This document shows, one piece after another, positions 37,355-45,526 of a stretch of DNA of 49,453 bases (within the stretch, counting starts at the first letter, position 1; each line of letters begins with the position of its first letter). Position numbers and translations under genes: made by a program. Location: the NCBI GenBank assembly GCA_023665325.1, contig JAMPED010000011.1, positions 1 through 49,453 of the forward strand. Direction: 5' to 3'. Under the pieces are notes generated by a model, which was not told the origin of the DNA, made no database searches, and worked only from the letters and a program-made list of their open reading frames with translations. The stretch is from Acetobacter sp. GTDB lineage: Bacteria > Pseudomonadota > Alphaproteobacteria > RF32 > CAG-239.

Positions 37355-37882
37355 TTAAAAAGCGTATCTGATACCAACTGTGAATTCATCCATAGAATCG
37401 ATTGTTGATTTATTCATCCAAGTATGGTGATACATTACACGAGCAGATAGGTTTTCTGTTAAAGCATATTGTAAACCGCCACCTAAACGGTAACCATAGC
37501 CAGTGTCTGAAGTTCCACCCTCAGGATAGTTTGCTTTGATTTTATATTGAGCAAGACCGGCAGAACCAACGAGTTCCCAACGACCGGAACAACCTAATTG
37601 TTGGAAACCTAACAAATCTACACCATAACCAGAGATACGTGTAGCAGCGTCAGCTTTGTGTTGTCTTAAGCTGTTCATATAGAAAGCTTCAACACCGAAA
37701 TGGTCTGTTCTTGCGCCTAAAACAGCAGACAATGACAAGTTTCTTGAACTTAAGTAGTAGTAGTCATTGTAGTCAACCATACTATAGCCAGCGTCCATAC
37801 CAACATAAGGGGTCATATCAACGGCTTCTGCGTTTGCAGCAACCATTCCGGCAAGTCCTGCCAATAATAACATTTTCTTCAT
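37355..37882 (-). CDS. Outer-membrane beta-barrel protein (short paralogue)
   Basis: 175 aa. Signal peptide MKKMLLLAGLAGMVAANAEA, then an eight-strand-like barrel starting TPYVGMDAGYSMV and ending FTVGIRYAF (terminal Phe). Similar to the barrel domain of 1128-2027 (GVDLLG, LQYALTENLSARVMY vs LQYHLTDHIAVQSMARY) but without the Tyr/Gln linker. GAGAGGAA precedes the ATG. The 5' leader has a perfect 8-bp hairpin (37911-37918/37927-37934) and a promoter-like TTGCAA-16-TAAAGT upstream. Porin/OmpA-like/Opa-like function not resolvable. Confidence 0.8.
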   Translation of the reverse strand: MKKMLLLAGLAGMVAANAEAVDMTPYVGMDAGYSMVDYNDYYYLSSRNLSLSAVLGARTDHFGVEAFYMNSLRQHKADAATRISGYGVDLLGFQQLGCSGRWELVGSAGLAQYKIKANYPEGGTSDTGYGYRLGGGLQYALTENLSARVMYHHTWMNKSTIDSMDEFTVGIRYAF

Positions 37883-37910
37883 TTAAGAGTTCCTCTCAAT
37901 AGTTTAGAAA

Positions 37911-37934
37911 TTATCGTTAATAATAAAACGATAA
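37911..37934 (-). promoter_or_regulatory. 5' leader hairpin of the short OMP gene
   Basis: Perfect 8-bp inverted repeat TTATCGTT/AACGATAA with an 8-nt loop, 29 nt before the start codon. It may stabilise the mRNA or bind a regulator; inference only. Confidence 0.45.
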
Positions 37935-38054
37935 CTAGACTTTAGTTCATATTTTCTTATTTGCAAGTAAAATTTTGTTTTTTTGGGGATGAATGTCCTT
38001 TAATTGGTATGTTTAAAGATTATATAAAGGCGGAATCACCATAAGAGGAGGAGA

Positions 38055-38975
38055 ATGATGATGCGTTATGTGGAGCTGAATAATGAAACAAAAATGCCTA
38101 TTTTGGGCTTGGGAACGTGGAAAAGCGAACTTTCGGATGTGTATTCTGCAGTGCGTTGGGCACTGAAATTAGGATATTCACATTTTGACTGTGCAGCAGT
38201 TTATAACAATGAAGAAGCAATTGGGCAGGCATTTGCTGATGCGATGCGTGAGGATGATTTGCAGCGTGAGGATATTTTTGTTACCTCTAAGCTTTGGAAT
38301 AATATGCATAAGCCGGAAGATGTGAAACCGGCGCTTCAGGAAACGTTGAAAAGGCTTAAGCTTGAGTATCTCGATTTATATTTGGTGCATTGGCCGGTGG
38401 CTCAGAAAAAAGAAGCGGTGATGCCCTTGAAACCGGAAGATATGCTTTCATTAGAAGAAGTGCCTCTTTCTGATACGTGGGGGGCTATGGAGGAATTATA
38501 TAATGAGGGACTATGTAAAGCAATAGGGGTGTCTAATTTTGGTAGTCAAAAATTGACAGAGTTGATGATGACTGCTGAGGTTAATCCGATGGTGAATCAA
38601 GTGGAGAGCCATCCCTATTTGCCACAAAATGAACTTTTGGAATTTTGTAAAAAGAATATGATTGCAATGACAGCGTATGCACCGCTTGGATCTGGTAGTT
38701 CAATTATGCTTGAGGATGAAACTGTGCGGCAGATTGCAGAAAAGAATAAGGCGACGCCGGCACAGGTTTTGCTGGCGTGGAATATGGCGCGCGGGGTAGC
38801 GGTTATTCCAAAGGCAGTTAATGAGCAACATCTGCAGGAAAATATTGCATCGCTGAATGTTACACTTGATGAGGCAGATATTGCGGCGCTTTCTGAACTG
38901 AATAAAAACGAACGTTTTTTGACGGCTGATGTATTTGAGATTGGGGCTTATAAAGGGAGCGATGTGTTTCTGTAG
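38055..38975 (+). CDS. Aldo/keto reductase
   Basis: 306 aa (start could equally be the second or third of three consecutive ATGs; GGAGGAG lies just upstream). NADPH-dependent (alpha/beta)8-barrel reductase. The AKR tetrad is visible: Asp and Tyr in FDCAAVYNNEEAIG, Lys in FVTSKLWN and His in LYLVHWP. The C-terminal cofactor loop is IPKAVNEQHLQEN. GVSNFGSQ and NQVESHPYLPQNELL are family motifs. Closest in style to 2,5-diketogluconate reductase/AKR5-like enzymes. Substrate unknown. Stand-alone gene. Confidence 0.9.
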   Translation: MMMRYVELNNETKMPILGLGTWKSELSDVYSAVRWALKLGYSHFDCAAVYNNEEAIGQAFADAMREDDLQREDIFVTSKLWNNMHKPEDVKPALQETLKRLKLEYLDLYLVHWPVAQKKEAVMPLKPEDMLSLEEVPLSDTWGAMEELYNEGLCKAIGVSNFGSQKLTELMMTAEVNPMVNQVESHPYLPQNELLEFCKKNMIAMTAYAPLGSGSSIMLEDETVRQIAEKNKATPAQVLLAWNMARGVAVIPKAVNEQHLQENIASLNVTLDEADIAALSELNKNERFLTADVFEIGAYKGSDVFL

Positions 38976-39019
38976 CAGAACAATATGGCTGGTTTGATAG
39001 TGACAATTTGAAGAATGAA

Positions 39020-39065
39020 ATCCTTTGACACGAGTGCTGAAATAAGGCACTCGAGTGGGAGGGTG
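39020..39065. repeat. Degenerate copy of the hairpin repeat (module C)
   Basis: A 'tcctttgac' flank, stem CGAGTGC-tgaaataag-GCACTCG, then a gtgggaggg flank. It has the same plan as the units at 1-600 and 37012-37050 but a different stem sequence. It lies between convergent genes and might assist termination, though it has no T-run. Confidence 0.55.
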
Positions 39066-39115
39066 GAGTGCTTGAATTTGATACAGAAAAAAAGTGTATG
39101 TTATGGGGGGGATTT

Positions 39116-40714
39116 TTAATTGAGGATATCCAACTCCGGTTTATATGTGCTGGAGGTAATTCCTAATAGCCCTAAAACAGTATGATAAAGATTATCGTGA
39201 GAATAGGTGTTTTGGGCAGCTTTTTGCTGTAAATGGGCGATATCTATTTTTTCGCTTTGTTGCAGACTTTCTGAAAGCCATAATATTAACGGAATTTTTT
39301 TCTGTACATCGGGGGCTAGTGCGTAAGGTAGACCGTGAAGATAAAGATTTTTTTCGCCTAATGACTCGCCGTGGTCTGATACATAAATTAACCCACTTTC
39401 TAGTTCGGGACGACTTTTTAAAAGATCTATTGTCGAGGAGATGATGTAGTCAGTATAAACGAGTGTATTGTCGTAGGTGTTTTGAATTTCCTCCATAGTG
39501 CAATTTTGCAAATCTGCTGTATCACAAGTAGGGTGGAATTTTTTAAATCTCTCTGGGTAGCGTTTATAATAAGTTGGTCCGTGGCTGCCCATTGTGTGCA
39601 ATACTATTACTGTATTTTTATCAATGGTAGCGATACGCTCTTTTAAGCCATCAAGCAAAATATCATCGTGACAATAGCGTCCGAAGCACCAAGGTTGCTT
39701 GTTGCCGTCTTTGGCGTCTTGATTGTTCACTCTGTTGCAGACGCCTTTGCAACCATCATCATTATCTTTCCAAAATACATCGTATCCGGCAGTTTTTATG
39801 ATATCCATTAGGTTTTGTGTGTGTTTGGCGCGGGATATTTTAAATTCTTTGCGTGAGGAGGCGGAAAACATACACGGCAGAGAAACAGCAGTATAAGTGC
39901 CACACGAGGTGACATCAGCAAAATTGATGATATTTTGTGTTTTTAAAAGAGGGTTAGTTTCTTTTTCATAACCGTTTAAGGAGAAATTTTTTGCCCGTGC
40001 GGTTTCACCAACAATCAACACCAACAGACGAGGTGTATTATTTTGTTTGGTAATGGTTGGTGTGGGGTCTAGGACTATGAATTTATGGTTTGACTGGCGG
40101 CTTTTTTTGTAGTATTTACTGGTTGCAAAGATGTAATTAAATGTGTTGACATAGCGGCGAATGTTGGGATTATTTCGTCCAAAAGTGACGTATTCTTTAT
40201 ATGTGAATGGGGCGAGAAAAGTGATGAGGATGAGCGGACAGAGGCAGTAGAATATACGTTGTTTTAGTTCTTGCTTGAATGGTTTGTAAGTGATATGTGT
40301 TAGGATGGTTAAAAGAGCAGGGAAGATACCCATTATGCAAACATAGAATATAGCGCGTGGGGTGATTAAATCTGTGGCTTCACGAAGGTTGGTTTCAACA
40401 AAGTTGCGTATCATATCTGCATTGATGATGATGCCTAGTTGTGTCATTGCATAATCTGATGCGGCGGAGCATAGTAAAAGGAGAATGACTAGTGGTTTGC
40501 CGATTTTGGGCAGTATAATCAGATTGAATAACATATAGAATAAGGCAAAAATAAATATTGGAAGGCTGAGAGCAAAAAGTATGGTGGCGAAGTTGGTGAG
40601 TTCAAGTTGTTCTTCGATAAAATCCCAAAAACGATTATTTAAGACAAAAGCAAAATACAAACTTATAAGCGTGATGAAATGTTTGGAGGTTAGCGTGAAA
40701 AGCTTTTTTGCCAT
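39116..40714 (-). CDS. eptA: Phosphoethanolamine-lipid A transferase (EptA/MCR-type)
   Basis: 532 aa inner-membrane enzyme. About five N-terminal transmembrane helices (to about 165), then a periplasmic alkaline-phosphatase-fold domain. Active-site features: VGETARAKNFSLNGY (Glu237), DVTSCGTYTAVSLPCMFS with the nucleophilic Thr (273 or 275), TMGSHGPTYY and YVSDHGESLGE (Zn-binding Asp-His). The Cys pairs typical of the family are present (KGVCNRV, CFGRYC, CDTADLQNC). It transfers phosphoethanolamine from phosphatidylethanolamine to lipid A, which lowers negative charge and raises tolerance to cationic peptides. AAAGGA precedes the ATG. The symbol is by family, not proven orthology. Confidence 0.88.
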   Translation of the reverse strand: MAKKLFTLTSKHFITLISLYFAFVLNNRFWDFIEEQLELTNFATILFALSLPIFIFALFYMLFNLIILPKIGKPLVILLLLCSAASDYAMTQLGIIINADMIRNFVETNLREATDLITPRAIFYVCIMGIFPALLTILTHITYKPFKQELKQRIFYCLCPLILITFLAPFTYKEYVTFGRNNPNIRRYVNTFNYIFATSKYYKKSRQSNHKFIVLDPTPTITKQNNTPRLLVLIVGETARAKNFSLNGYEKETNPLLKTQNIINFADVTSCGTYTAVSLPCMFSASSRKEFKISRAKHTQNLMDIIKTAGYDVFWKDNDDGCKGVCNRVNNQDAKDGNKQPWCFGRYCHDDILLDGLKERIATIDKNTVIVLHTMGSHGPTYYKRYPERFKKFHPTCDTADLQNCTMEEIQNTYDNTLVYTDYIISSTIDLLKSRPELESGLIYVSDHGESLGEKNLYLHGLPYALAPDVQKKIPLILWLSESLQQSEKIDIAHLQQKAAQNTYSHDNLYHTVLGLLGITSSTYKPELDILN

Positions 40715-40818
40715 TTGTCATTTTCCTTTTATTTTTGCTTGTATATATACGTTTGGTTAGATATTAAGTATTTTTTGTAAAAAATCAATAGGTGGAAAGA
40801 GATAGCCACAAGATGGAG

Positions 40819-41376
40819 TTAATTTGTCTGTGAGCGCATTGAGTAGATGCAACCGCAATAATCTTGGTTATATAGTCCCAGTTCTTTGATGAGGGTAAGG
40901 CGGGCTTGCTGCATACCGTTTTTCCTGCCCTCTATTTCGAGATAGGGGACATCAGTGGTGGCAGCAGCTTTGAAAGCAGCTGTATTGACTTGATTTAGAT
41001 CTTTCCAACGAGAAACGCCCAGCACAGAAGCAACTGCGGTGTAGTCATTTTCTTTGGCATAATTCATAACTCGAGTGAGGCGGTATTCGAAACACAGAGA
41101 ACATCTTGCGCCACGTTCTGGCGCATCTTTGTATGGTGTTGCCATTTTGAGCCAGTCTTCAGGGTTGTATTCTAACTCAATGAAGGGAATATTCCATTTT
41201 TCGCAAAGGTGTTTTTGTTCATCGCGACGTTTTTCGTATTCTGTTTTGGGATGGATGTTAGGGTTATAAAATGCTACTGCGAAATCAGTCCTGTCGTCGT
41301 GTAGTTTTTTTATTACGGCGCAGGCACACGGTGCACAACAGGAAAGTAGAAGAATTTTGTGTCGTGTTTCGTTCAT
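40819..41376 (-). CDS. queH: Epoxyqueuosine reductase QueH (DUF208)
   Basis: 185 aa. Last step of queuosine biosynthesis (epoxyqueuosine to queuosine in tRNA). Fe-S ligands: the vicinal Cys pair in LLLSCCAPC (13-14), the GARCSLCFEYRLTR motif and C-terminal DYCGCIYS. FYNPNIHP and LGVSRWKDLNQVN are family motifs. Non-homologous to QueG. No other que gene is in the window. AAAGGA precedes the start. Confidence 0.92.
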   Translation of the reverse strand: MNETRHKILLLSCCAPCACAVIKKLHDDRTDFAVAFYNPNIHPKTEYEKRRDEQKHLCEKWNIPFIELEYNPEDWLKMATPYKDAPERGARCSLCFEYRLTRVMNYAKENDYTAVASVLGVSRWKDLNQVNTAAFKAAATTDVPYLEIEGRKNGMQQARLTLIKELGLYNQDYCGCIYSMRSQTN

Positions 41377-41399
41377 TTTTTATCCTTTGAATTTATAAG

Positions 41400-41422
41400 A
41401 AAAGCACCACGGGGGTGCTTTG
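41400..41422 (-). terminator. Terminator after tRNA-Ala(CGC)
   Basis: Minus strand: stem AAAGCACC/GGTGCTTT with a 5-nt loop, then a short T-rich tail. It directly follows the tRNA 3' end. Confidence 0.6.
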
Positions 41423-41427
41423 GTAAT

Positions 41428-41503
41428 TGGTGGAGGTAAGGGGGATCGAACCCCTGACCTATTGATTGCGAACCAATTGCTCTCCCATCTGAGCTATACC
41501 CCC
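41428..41503 (-). tRNA. tRNA-Ala (CGC)
   Basis: 76 nt with encoded CCA. Acceptor GGGGGTA/TACCTCC contains the G3-U70 pair that identifies alanine tRNAs. Anticodon loop TTCGCAA gives anticodon CGC (reads GCG). T-arm GGTTCGATCC is standard. Confidence 0.92.
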
Positions 41504-41618
41504 GCAATTGATATATGGATATATCACTTCAAAATAAAAAACAAGCATTTTTTAAGAAATAATTTTTTTCTTGCAATTTAAAAAGAATAACTTTATAAAA
41601 ACATCATCTTGAATAGAT

Positions 41619-41694
<76 letters not shown>

Positions 41695-41698
41695 ATTA

Positions 41699-41728
41699 TA
41701 AAAAGACATCCTTGTGATGTCTTTTTAT
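41699..41728 (+). terminator. Terminator of tRNA-Ala(GGC)
   Basis: Perfect stem AAAAAGACATC/GATGTCTTTTT around cttgt. An identical copy lies at 41889-41916. Confidence 0.85.
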
Positions 41729-41769
41729 AATTGGATAGAAATTTGAAATTGAATCGAACCCTGTAAAAT

Positions 41770-41916
41770 GGGGTTCGACTACCAGCGAAAGGCGGGCGAA
41801 AGAACGCCGGTGAGCAGAGCGAATGAGCGCCAGTGCGACCGAGGCTTTTATAAAAGCTGAAGGTCATTCCCCTCAGCTCCACCAATTATAAAAAGACATC
41901 CTTGTGATGTCTTTTT
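41770..41916 (+). pseudogene. tRNA-Ala 3' fragment interrupted by an 88-bp insert, plus duplicated terminator
   Basis: GGGGTTCGA (41770-41778) equals the T-stem/loop 5' half of tRNA-Ala(GGC). It is followed by an 88-bp GC-rich segment (41779-41866) and then the rest of the tRNA (ttcccctcagctccacca, 41867-41884), and the same terminator. The 50 bp at 41677-41726 and 41867-41916 are identical. The T-arm word is also part of a perfect 9-bp hairpin with TCGAACCC at 41753-41760. This looks like a scar of tRNA-targeted insertion or duplication. Confidence 0.65.
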
Positions 41917-41934
41917 GTTTATCTTGATTACTAT

Positions 41935-42933
41935 TTATCGTCCACCTGAACGTGGTTTTGCGGTGGTTTTTCGGGAGCGGCGTTTTACGGGAATAATTGG
42001 GGGGGCTGAAAATGCCCGTTTGACGCTATCTGCATAGTTATAGCCACCTTTGTCATATTCGCGTATTCTTGTGGCTAATTCGGCACTATCAGCCGGAAGA
42101 TTGCCGATGCTGTAGGCGGCACCAATGATGGTTTTGTTTAAATCAAGACTATTTTCTGGTAAAAAGATACTGTCATTTCTGATATTGGTGCTATCTAAGG
42201 AGGCGCGCACTGTGTCACTATTTACAAGAATTATCTTGTGAGAGAGAATATCTGCTTCAACGCGGCGGCGTTTGGTTAGGGCATCAATGGTACGTCCTTT
42301 AGAAGTATTGCGTTGTTTTAGTAAATAGAGAGCTTTGTTTAGATAAACGGTATCTCTTGTTTCAAAAAAGTTATTTAGAGTTTCAGCATATTTACTGGGG
42401 GCTTGAGCCTTTTTTTCTTTATAGATGCCAGCACCGCAGTTAAACGCTGTGCTGGCGAGGGAAATACGTTCCTGATGATCTGTATTTTCAATTTTTAAAT
42501 ATTTTGCCATTGTGGGAAACATATTATTTTCAGCATAGTGCTCCCAATATTGCATTAACTCTTCTTCAGAGTGGATGATTGTATTTCTGGTGACTTTAGT
42601 GCCATCTGGCTTACGCGTAAATCCATAGCCAACGGAGTATATTTTGGCAATATTGTCCCAATATGCACGAGCTTTGACATCTTCAAAATGCGCAATGAGC
42701 AGCAGCATATCTTTTTTGGATTCTCGGAGAAGTTGGAGTCTCATTTCGTAAAGTGTGCTATCTGAGGGGATAGTGTCGATGGGTGATATCATATGTTGAT
42801 TAGCGAGAGTATCAGCACGTAGTTCTATTGGGGAGTGTTGGGTACTGTCTTGCTCAGCGGGGTGGTGTTCCGCAGCAGCAGGTTTAGGGAACATAGTGAG
42901 GGATAGAGCGGCGAACCAGTTTTTTAATTTCAT
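41935..42933 (-). CDS. Secreted GH24-like lysozyme
   Basis: 332 aa from MKLKNWF (GAGGA upstream; the longer ORF start is rejected). Signal peptide to about residue 21 (...FPKPAAA). Residues about 76-190 resemble phage-type lysozyme (GH24): E84 in AHFEDVKARAY and D93 in YWDN keep the 9-residue Glu-Asp spacing of T4 lysozyme (E11/D20), followed by IYSVGYGFT and STAFNCGAGIY. The Thr of the triad appears as Ser. The long C-terminal region is Asp/Ser/Asn-rich and ends in a very basic tail (VKRRSRKTTAKPRSGG). Likely a periplasmic peptidoglycan hydrolase or secreted muramidase. No phage genes are nearby. Confidence 0.75.
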   Translation of the reverse strand: MKLKNWFAALSLTMFPKPAAAEHHPAEQDSTQHSPIELRADTLANQHMISPIDTIPSDSTLYEMRLQLLRESKKDMLLLIAHFEDVKARAYWDNIAKIYSVGYGFTRKPDGTKVTRNTIIHSEEELMQYWEHYAENNMFPTMAKYLKIENTDHQERISLASTAFNCGAGIYKEKKAQAPSKYAETLNNFFETRDTVYLNKALYLLKQRNTSKGRTIDALTKRRRVEADILSHKIILVNSDTVRASLDSTNIRNDSIFLPENSLDLNKTIIGAAYSIGNLPADSAELATRIREYDKGGYNYADSVKRAFSAPPIIPVKRRSRKTTAKPRSGGR

Positions 42934-43035
42934 TGTAATCCTCGGACTTATAGATTCGTTTAAACTATTATAACAAATAGAAAAACGGACGCAAGTTTTT
43001 TCTTTGTTTTTTAGGATATTATTAAGTATATAAAG

Positions 43036-43072
43036 CAAAACAGCGCGGATATAAAATCAGGCGCTGTTTTGT
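43036..43072 (-). terminator. Hairpin terminator
   Basis: Inverted repeat AAAACAGCGC/GCGCTGTTTT with a 14-nt A/T-rich loop. Symmetric, with T-runs inside the arms. It would end the minus-strand transcript from 43549 (180-nt 3' UTR) ahead of the lysozyme gene. Confidence 0.6.
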
Positions 43073-43252
43073 GAGTTAAAGCCTTGGCGGCAAAGGGAGA
43101 TGTTTCCCTTTAAGATTTGAAAAGTTTGGTTTGTTTCTAACCTAGAGGCAGAACACCAATACGCCGTTAACGAAAATTGTGATTAACATAACGATGTTTT
43201 TTTAAGGGTTAGACATTAGGTTGATTAAAGAGTTTTCTTTGTCATTGCTTTA

Positions 43253-43549
43253 TTATAAATCAAGTGCTACGGGAAGCTTTTCGTAAAAGCTTTTGAGTTC
43301 TTGGTGCCAAGCGTCATATTTATAACGCTTGTAGGTCATCTGGCGGCAGTTTTCTACACGCCGAGCAACCTCGTCGCGGAAAAGCTTGTATTCTATTGAC
43401 AGGCGCTCTTTTTCTTTGTCAGAAAAAGTATCGCTTTCGCTCAGATGGCTTTGGATGACAGCAAGTTTGCCGTAGATGTCATTAAACGAGCCTAAACTTT
43501 TCTGTATCAGCTCAGGGATGTTAAATCCCATAACTTTGTCTTTGTTCAT
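43253..43549 (-). CDS. Small orphan helical protein
   Basis: 98 aa, charged and coiled-coil-like (LSIEYKLFRDEVARRVENCRQ in part), no signal peptide. Not recognised. There is no Shine-Dalgarno. A consensus promoter lies at 43585-43613, and the leader contains AATCAAAAATTATT, identical to that of the solenoid gene at 18122-19327. It is divergent from the DXS-like operon. Confidence 0.65.
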   Translation of the reverse strand: MNKDKVMGFNIPELIQKSLGSFNDIYGKLAVIQSHLSESDTFSDKEKERLSIEYKLFRDEVARRVENCRQMTYKRYKYDAWHQELKSFYEKLPVALDL

Positions 43550-43584
43550 AATGATTTGATAAGAATAATTTTTGATTGATGTGC

Positions 43585-43613
43585 AGTTTAGGGAGGTTTT
43601 GTCGGTTTGTCAA
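43585..43613 (-). promoter_or_regulatory. Consensus sigma70 promoter
   Basis: Minus strand: TTGACA (43613-43608), a 17-bp spacer, then TAAACT (43590-43585). It drives the 98-aa gene. Confidence 0.8.
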
Positions 43614-43653
43614 GTGAAGAAGTTAAATTTTTTGATTATACGCAAAAAAAAGC

Positions 43654-43684
43654 TTGACTTAGAGATAACTCTAAATGTTAAAGT
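43654..43684 (+). promoter_or_regulatory. MerR-type promoter/operator with 19-bp spacer
   Basis: TTGACT (43654-43659), a 19-bp spacer, then TAAAGT (43679-43684). Inside the spacer is a dyad TTAGAG-ataa-CTCTAA (43659-43674). The overlong spacer filled by a dyad is the hallmark of MerR-family activation by DNA distortion, and the word resembles the NmlR/AdhR-type operator CTTGGAGT..ACTCCAAG. No merR gene is in the window. Confidence 0.75.
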
Positions 43685-43759
43685 ATTTCCAGAATCGGCA
43701 ATATTTAAAAAAGATTGCTTATTATCTTATTGTATTAACATATTTTTAGAGGGGTTGTA

Positions 43760-45514
43760 ATGGCATATCTTGATAGAGTAAATTCTCCAGATGATGTAAA
43801 GAAAATGTCTGTGGCAGAGCTTAAGGGGCTTGCTGATGAGGTTCGCGCGGCAATTTTGAAGCGTGATGGTCTTATTGGGGGACACGTGGGACCAAATCTT
43901 GGGATGACGGATGCGATTATTGCGATGCATTATGTATTTAATTCGCCATCAGATAAAATTGTATTTGATGTATCTCACCAATGCTATGCGCACAAAATTA
44001 TTACCGGACGGAAAAATGGTTTTTTGAATCCTGAAGATTATGATAAAATCACAGGCTATACAAATCCGGCAGAGAGTGCTCACGATTTCTTTACGGTGGG
44101 GCATACGTCAACCTCTCTTTCTTTGGCATCTGGTTTGGCTAAAGCTCGGGATTTGAAAGATGAGAAGCACAATGTGATTGCGGTTATTGGAGATGGCTCG
44201 CTTTCTGGCGGTGAGGCATTAGAAGGACTAAATTTTGCTGGCTCGGAGCTTAAGAGTAATTTTATTGTGGTGGTTAATGACAATCAAATGTCGATTGCAG
44301 AAAATCACGGCGGATTGTATCATAATCTACAGCTGTTGCGTGAGACAAATGGGGCGGCTGAGCTGAATTTGTTTAAAGCAATGGGATATGATTATTTATA
44401 TGTAAATGATGGTAATGATCTTGAAACTTTAATTAAAGCGTTTGAAAGTGTGAAAGACAGCACAAAGCCTGTGGTTGTGCATTTGAATACAACCAAGGGT
44501 AAAGGCTACAAGCTGGCAGAAGAAAACAAAGAACCTTGGCATTGGAGCGTACCGTTTGATGTTGAGAGTGGTGAGAAGAAATTTGATTTTGGTGCCGGTG
44601 AAACTTATAATGATATCACCTATAATTTGCTGAGTGATAAAATTAAACAGGGAGAGAAAGTTGTTATTTTGAATGCGGGTACGCCGGGGGTATTTGGGCT
44701 GACGCCTGAAAAGCGTTTGGCTTTAGGTGTACATTATGTGGATGCGGGGATTGCCGAGGAACATTGTGTGGCGATGAGTTCAGCGTTGGCGAAAGCTGGG
44801 TGTAAACCGGTATTTTGCGTTAATAGTTCTTTTGTACAGCGTACATACGATCAACTTTCGCAAGATTTGGCTCTTAACAAAAATCCAGCGGTTATTCTTG
44901 TTTTTTGGGGTGGTATATCTGGGGCTGATGCTACACATTTGGGGTGTTTTGATATGGCGATGATGTCAAGTATTCCGAATCTTGTTTGCCTTGCACCCGT
45001 AAATAAAGAAGAATATGAGGCAGCGTTGAACTGGGGTTTAACGCAAAACGAGCATCCGGTGGTTATTCGCGTGCCGAATGTGGCGGTGATTTCTGGTGAT
45101 ATTCCGCTAAAAGAGATAAAAGTTAACTCTTTCCAAACTGTGCAAGATGGAGAAAAAGTGGCTGTTTTGGCATTAGGAAACTTTATGGCGTTGGGGAAAG
45201 AGGTTGTTGCCGCACTTAATGCTAAAGGTTTGAAACCAACGCTGATTAACCCACGTTTTTATAGTGGTGTCGATGAGGTATTGTTAGAGCGCTTAAAATC
45301 TAATCATCAGGTAGTTGTTTGTCTTGAAGATGGTGTATTAGATGGCGGTTTTGGTGAAAAAGTTGCTCGGTTTTATGGCGCGAGTGATATCAAAGTGTTG
45401 GCTTATGGCGGACGAAAAGAATTTACTGACCGTGAGCCGATTGAGAGTATTTATGAGCGTAATCGTTTGACTGTGCCGCAGATTGTGGAAGATGTGTTAA
45501 ACGTTTTGAAATAA
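43760..45514 (+). CDS. DXS-like thiamine-dependent transketolase-family enzyme
   Basis: 584 aa, slightly short for 1-deoxy-D-xylulose-5-phosphate synthase (about 620). DXS-like order: GGHVGPNLGMTDAIIAMHYV, FDVSHQCYAHKIITGR (usual GHQAYPHK), TVGHTSTSLSLASGLAKARD, TPP motif IGDGSLSGGEALEGLN...NDNQMSI, KGKGYKLAEENKEPWHW (usual YHG), then the transketolase central domain with AEEHCVAMSSALAKAG and GADATHLGCFDM (usual DGPTHHGxFD). Several active-site-proximal residues differ from classical DXS, so it may be a specialised paralogue. GAGGGG precedes the ATG. Operon with the flavoprotein, 12 bp downstream, under a MerR-type promoter. Confidence 0.8.
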   Translation: MAYLDRVNSPDDVKKMSVAELKGLADEVRAAILKRDGLIGGHVGPNLGMTDAIIAMHYVFNSPSDKIVFDVSHQCYAHKIITGRKNGFLNPEDYDKITGYTNPAESAHDFFTVGHTSTSLSLASGLAKARDLKDEKHNVIAVIGDGSLSGGEALEGLNFAGSELKSNFIVVVNDNQMSIAENHGGLYHNLQLLRETNGAAELNLFKAMGYDYLYVNDGNDLETLIKAFESVKDSTKPVVVHLNTTKGKGYKLAEENKEPWHWSVPFDVESGEKKFDFGAGETYNDITYNLLSDKIKQGEKVVILNAGTPGVFGLTPEKRLALGVHYVDAGIAEEHCVAMSSALAKAGCKPVFCVNSSFVQRTYDQLSQDLALNKNPAVILVFWGGISGADATHLGCFDMAMMSSIPNLVCLAPVNKEEYEAALNWGLTQNEHPVVIRVPNVAVISGDIPLKEIKVNSFQTVQDGEKVAVLALGNFMALGKEVVAALNAKGLKPTLINPRFYSGVDEVLLERLKSNHQVVVCLEDGVLDGGFGEKVARFYGASDIKVLAYGGRKEFTDREPIESIYERNRLTVPQIVEDVLNVLK

Positions 45515-45526
45515 GGACGACTTACG

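Noticed and set aside
41935..42933. Phage lysis cassette
   Set aside because: The lysozyme-like gene has a signal peptide and no holin, terminase or structural phage genes around it.
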